Of a stretch of DNA of 8,074 nt, positions 6,813 to 8,074 are shown piece by piece. Each line of letters opens with the position of its first letter. Within the stretch, counting starts at the first letter, position 1. The DNA is taken from assembly GCA_937951955.1 (NCBI GenBank), contig CALGAD010000114.1, positions 1 through 8,074 of the forward strand, given 5' to 3'. Source of the stretch: an uncultured Bacillaceae bacterium. Its GTDB lineage: Bacteria; Bacillota; Bacilli; Bacillales; Caldibacillaceae. The notes beneath the pieces are model-generated. The model was not told the DNA's origin, did not search any database, and saw only the letters and a list, made by a program, of their open reading frames with translations. Position numbers and translations under genes: made by a program.

Positions 6813-7820
6813 ATGAATCGTTTACGAAAACAAGCACAGAGCAACATGGCTGAAAACACCGAAGCGACCCCAAAAAATTATTTAATCATTGATGGTGGGG
6901 CAACGAAGACCATTGCCGTCATTACGGACCAAGACGGCAAGATCCTCGGTAAAGCAAGAGCGGGCGCATCCAATTATCAAAATGTCGGCGAACAGGCTGC
7001 GTTTCAAGTATTAAAAGAAGCCATTCTAGGAGCGGTCAATGATTTTCAACAATCCGTTAGTTCGGATAAACGTTTCGATCGCCTTGTCCTTCGCAGAGCG
7101 GTATTTGCGATTGCGGGTATCGACACGGCTGAAGATAAAGAGAAAATGAGAGAAATTGTCCATCAGGTTGTTCAAGAATGTAGTATTCAGATACAGGACG
7201 TCATTGTTGAAAACGATGCATTGGCAGCATTATTAGGTGCCACTCGAAACGCCCCCGGGGCCATCCTTATTTCCGGAACGGGGTCGATCTGTTATGCCCA
7301 TGACGGTAAAGGGAATTTCCATCGTGTCGGTGGCTGGGGACATATCGTAGGGGATGAAGGCAGTGGCTATTGGATTGGCAAAGAAGCATTAACAAAAGTT
7401 TTACAAATGGCCGATGGTCGCGAAAGAAAAACAGCACTTTATGATTTAGTATTGGAAGATTTGCGGGTTGAGCATTATGAGGCACTATACAATTGGATTC
7501 ATACGCCTGATTACAAGGTAGAACGGGTCGCAAAACTAGCGACAGTCGTTGAAAAAGCGCGTTTAATGGGTGATCCGGTCAGCTTAAATATAATCGAACA
7601 AGCAATCGCTGAGCTGTTTTTGCTTGTTAAGACGGCCTTGGAAAAAACCGGGGTGAAAAATGAACGTTGCAAAATCGTTTTGCTCGGAGGCGTTTTAGAA
7701 CATAACGATTTCATCCGCAAAGGAGTAACAGAAAAAATACAAAGTGAATTTGCAGATGTAGAAATTATAGAGGGAATCAATAACCCCTTTGAACTCATTA
7801 TTCAAAGGGCGGTTAATTAA
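6813..7820 (+). CDS. BadF/BadG/BcrA-type ATPase, probable (N-acetyl)amino-sugar kinase
   Basis: The start is ATG 6813, with GAGGTG at 6800-6805 spaced 7 nt away. An internal ATG at 6846 lacks a comparable site. The 335-residue product has a hydrophilic leader of about 20 residues and then the two-lobed actin/hexokinase ATPase fold: phosphate-1 motif IIDGGATKT (25-33), ENDA (133-136) with D135 aligned to the catalytic Asp of human N-acetylglucosamine kinase, phosphate-2 motif ISGTGS (153-158), the GGWGHIVGDEGSGYWIG block (173-188), and the adenosine motif LLGGV near residue 290. The GGWGH...GDEGS block is shared by N-acetylglucosamine, N-acetylmuramic acid and glucosamine kinases. It would phosphorylate a sugar in the cytosol using ATP. 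It lacks the cysteines I would expect for the iron-sulfur cluster of dehydratase activators. As the last gene, it most likely acts on a product of the preceding lyase or on the imported solute. Exact substrate unknown. Confidence 0.88.
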   Translation: MNRLRKQAQSNMAENTEATPKNYLIIDGGATKTIAVITDQDGKILGKARAGASNYQNVGEQAAFQVLKEAILGAVNDFQQSVSSDKRFDRLVLRRAVFAIAGIDTAEDKEKMREIVHQVVQECSIQIQDVIVENDALAALLGATRNAPGAILISGTGSICYAHDGKGNFHRVGGWGHIVGDEGSGYWIGKEALTKVLQMADGRERKTALYDLVLEDLRVEHYEALYNWIHTPDYKVERVAKLATVVEKARLMGDPVSLNIIEQAIAELFLLVKTALEKTGVKNERCKIVLLGGVLEHNDFIRKGVTEKIQSEFADVEIIEGINNPFELIIQRAVN

Positions 7821-7883
7821 TAAGTAAAGAGACTAATAAATGAATAGATTTATAAAGTACTCGTGTTTTTTCGCAAGATAAGG

Positions 7884-7927
7884 CTGTCGAGTCCGAATTA
7901 AAAACGGATTCGACAGTTTTATTTTTT
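7884..7927 (+). terminator. Intrinsic (Rho-independent) terminator ending the operon
   Basis: CTGTCGAGTCCG (7884-7895) pairs with CGGATTCGACAG (7905-7916) in a 12-bp stem with one G-U wobble and a 9-nt loop. It is followed by TTTTATTTTTT (7917-7927). It begins 64 nt after the kinase stop and is the only strong terminator in the window, so all six genes upstream probably share a transcript. Confidence 0.93.
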
Positions 7928-7998
7928 GCCTTGAATTTGTCATTTTTATGAGAATCGGCTCTCCAGTCACACCAGTTTTCATACCTATTGCTTCCCTT

Positions 7999-8027
7999 TT
8001 CAGAAATATAAAAATATATTGTATAAT
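7999..8027 (+). promoter_or_regulatory. Sigma-A-like promoter for the downstream gene
   Basis: A perfect -10 box TATAAT lies at 8022-8027. Exactly 17 nt upstream is TTCAGA (7999-8004), which matches 4 of 6 bases of the -35 consensus TTGACA. The region between is A/T-rich. The predicted start near 8034 leaves a leader of roughly 27 nt before the ATG at 8061. It lies after the operon terminator, so the next gene is an independent transcription unit. Confidence 0.65.
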
Positions 8028-8060
8028 ACATCTATAAAAGAAGATAAGGGGATGAGGCTC

Positions 8061-8074
8061 ATGATAGAAATTTT
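8061..8074 (+). CDS. Start of an unidentified gene, cut by the window edge
   Basis: ATG at 8061 opens a frame reading M-I-E-I before the window ends. It is preceded by purine-rich AAGGGGATGAGG (8046-8057), which provides a ribosome binding site, and by a sigma-A-like promoter. An in-frame ATG at 8052 is less likely because it lies inside the ribosome binding site. Four codons are too few to identify the product. Confidence 0.6.

Noticed and set aside
7938..7958. Fur-box-like stretch (around TTTTTATGAGAATC) before the downstream gene
   Set aside because: Only one half resembles the TGATAAT-ATTATCA consensus and the partner half is missing, so it does not support iron regulation.
7813..8031. 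A 72-codon open frame on the - strand after the kinase
   Set aside because: It runs through the operon terminator and the sigma-A-like promoter, starts inside the -10 region, and has no family-like motif. It is best explained as chance.

Overview
The window looks like chromosomal DNA from a low- to mid-GC Firmicute, most likely a member of the Bacillaceae. Supporting this are strong purine-rich ribosome binding sites before every gene, frequent GTG and TTG starts, a lipoprotein-type solute-binding protein with a Bacillus-style lipobox, a XylR-like operator and a consensus sigma-A -10 box. I cannot name the species from the sequence.

Positions 1 to 7820 hold one compact six-gene operon, all on the + strand. 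Gaps between genes are 4 to 63 nt, and a strong intrinsic terminator at about 7884-7927 closes it. The order is: a perfect palindromic operator (2-18); a ROK-family repressor (50-1222); a lipoprotein solute-binding protein (1236-2333); a stem-loop without a U-tract (2349-2373); a PotA/FbpC-type ABC ATPase (2397-3473); a two-domain fused permease (3478-5208); an argininosuccinate lyase-like enzyme (5242-6768); and a BadF/BcrA-type sugar kinase resembling N-acetylglucosamine kinase (6813-7820). After the terminator come a short intergenic region, a sigma-A-like promoter and the first codons of another gene (from 8061).

Read together, this is a substrate-inducible uptake and catabolic cassette. 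A sugar-type repressor controls an importer of the class often labelled 'iron(III)'. The importer feeds a fumarase/aspartase-superfamily lyase and an (amino)sugar kinase. Standard annotation would give three misleading labels: iron transporter, argininosuccinate lyase (arginine synthesis), and N-acetylglucosamine kinase. The binding protein has no adjacent tyrosine pair of the kind used for ferric iron. The lyase keeps the superfamily catalytic motifs but has lost the block that recognises argininosuccinate. The combination of lyase, kinase and ROK regulator suggests a conjugate of a sugar or amino sugar with a C4-dicarboxylate-type moiety. It would be imported, cleaved by elimination (releasing fumarate or a similar product) and then phosphorylated. 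The substrate is not identifiable from sequence alone. This cassette is the best candidate in the window for an undescribed system.
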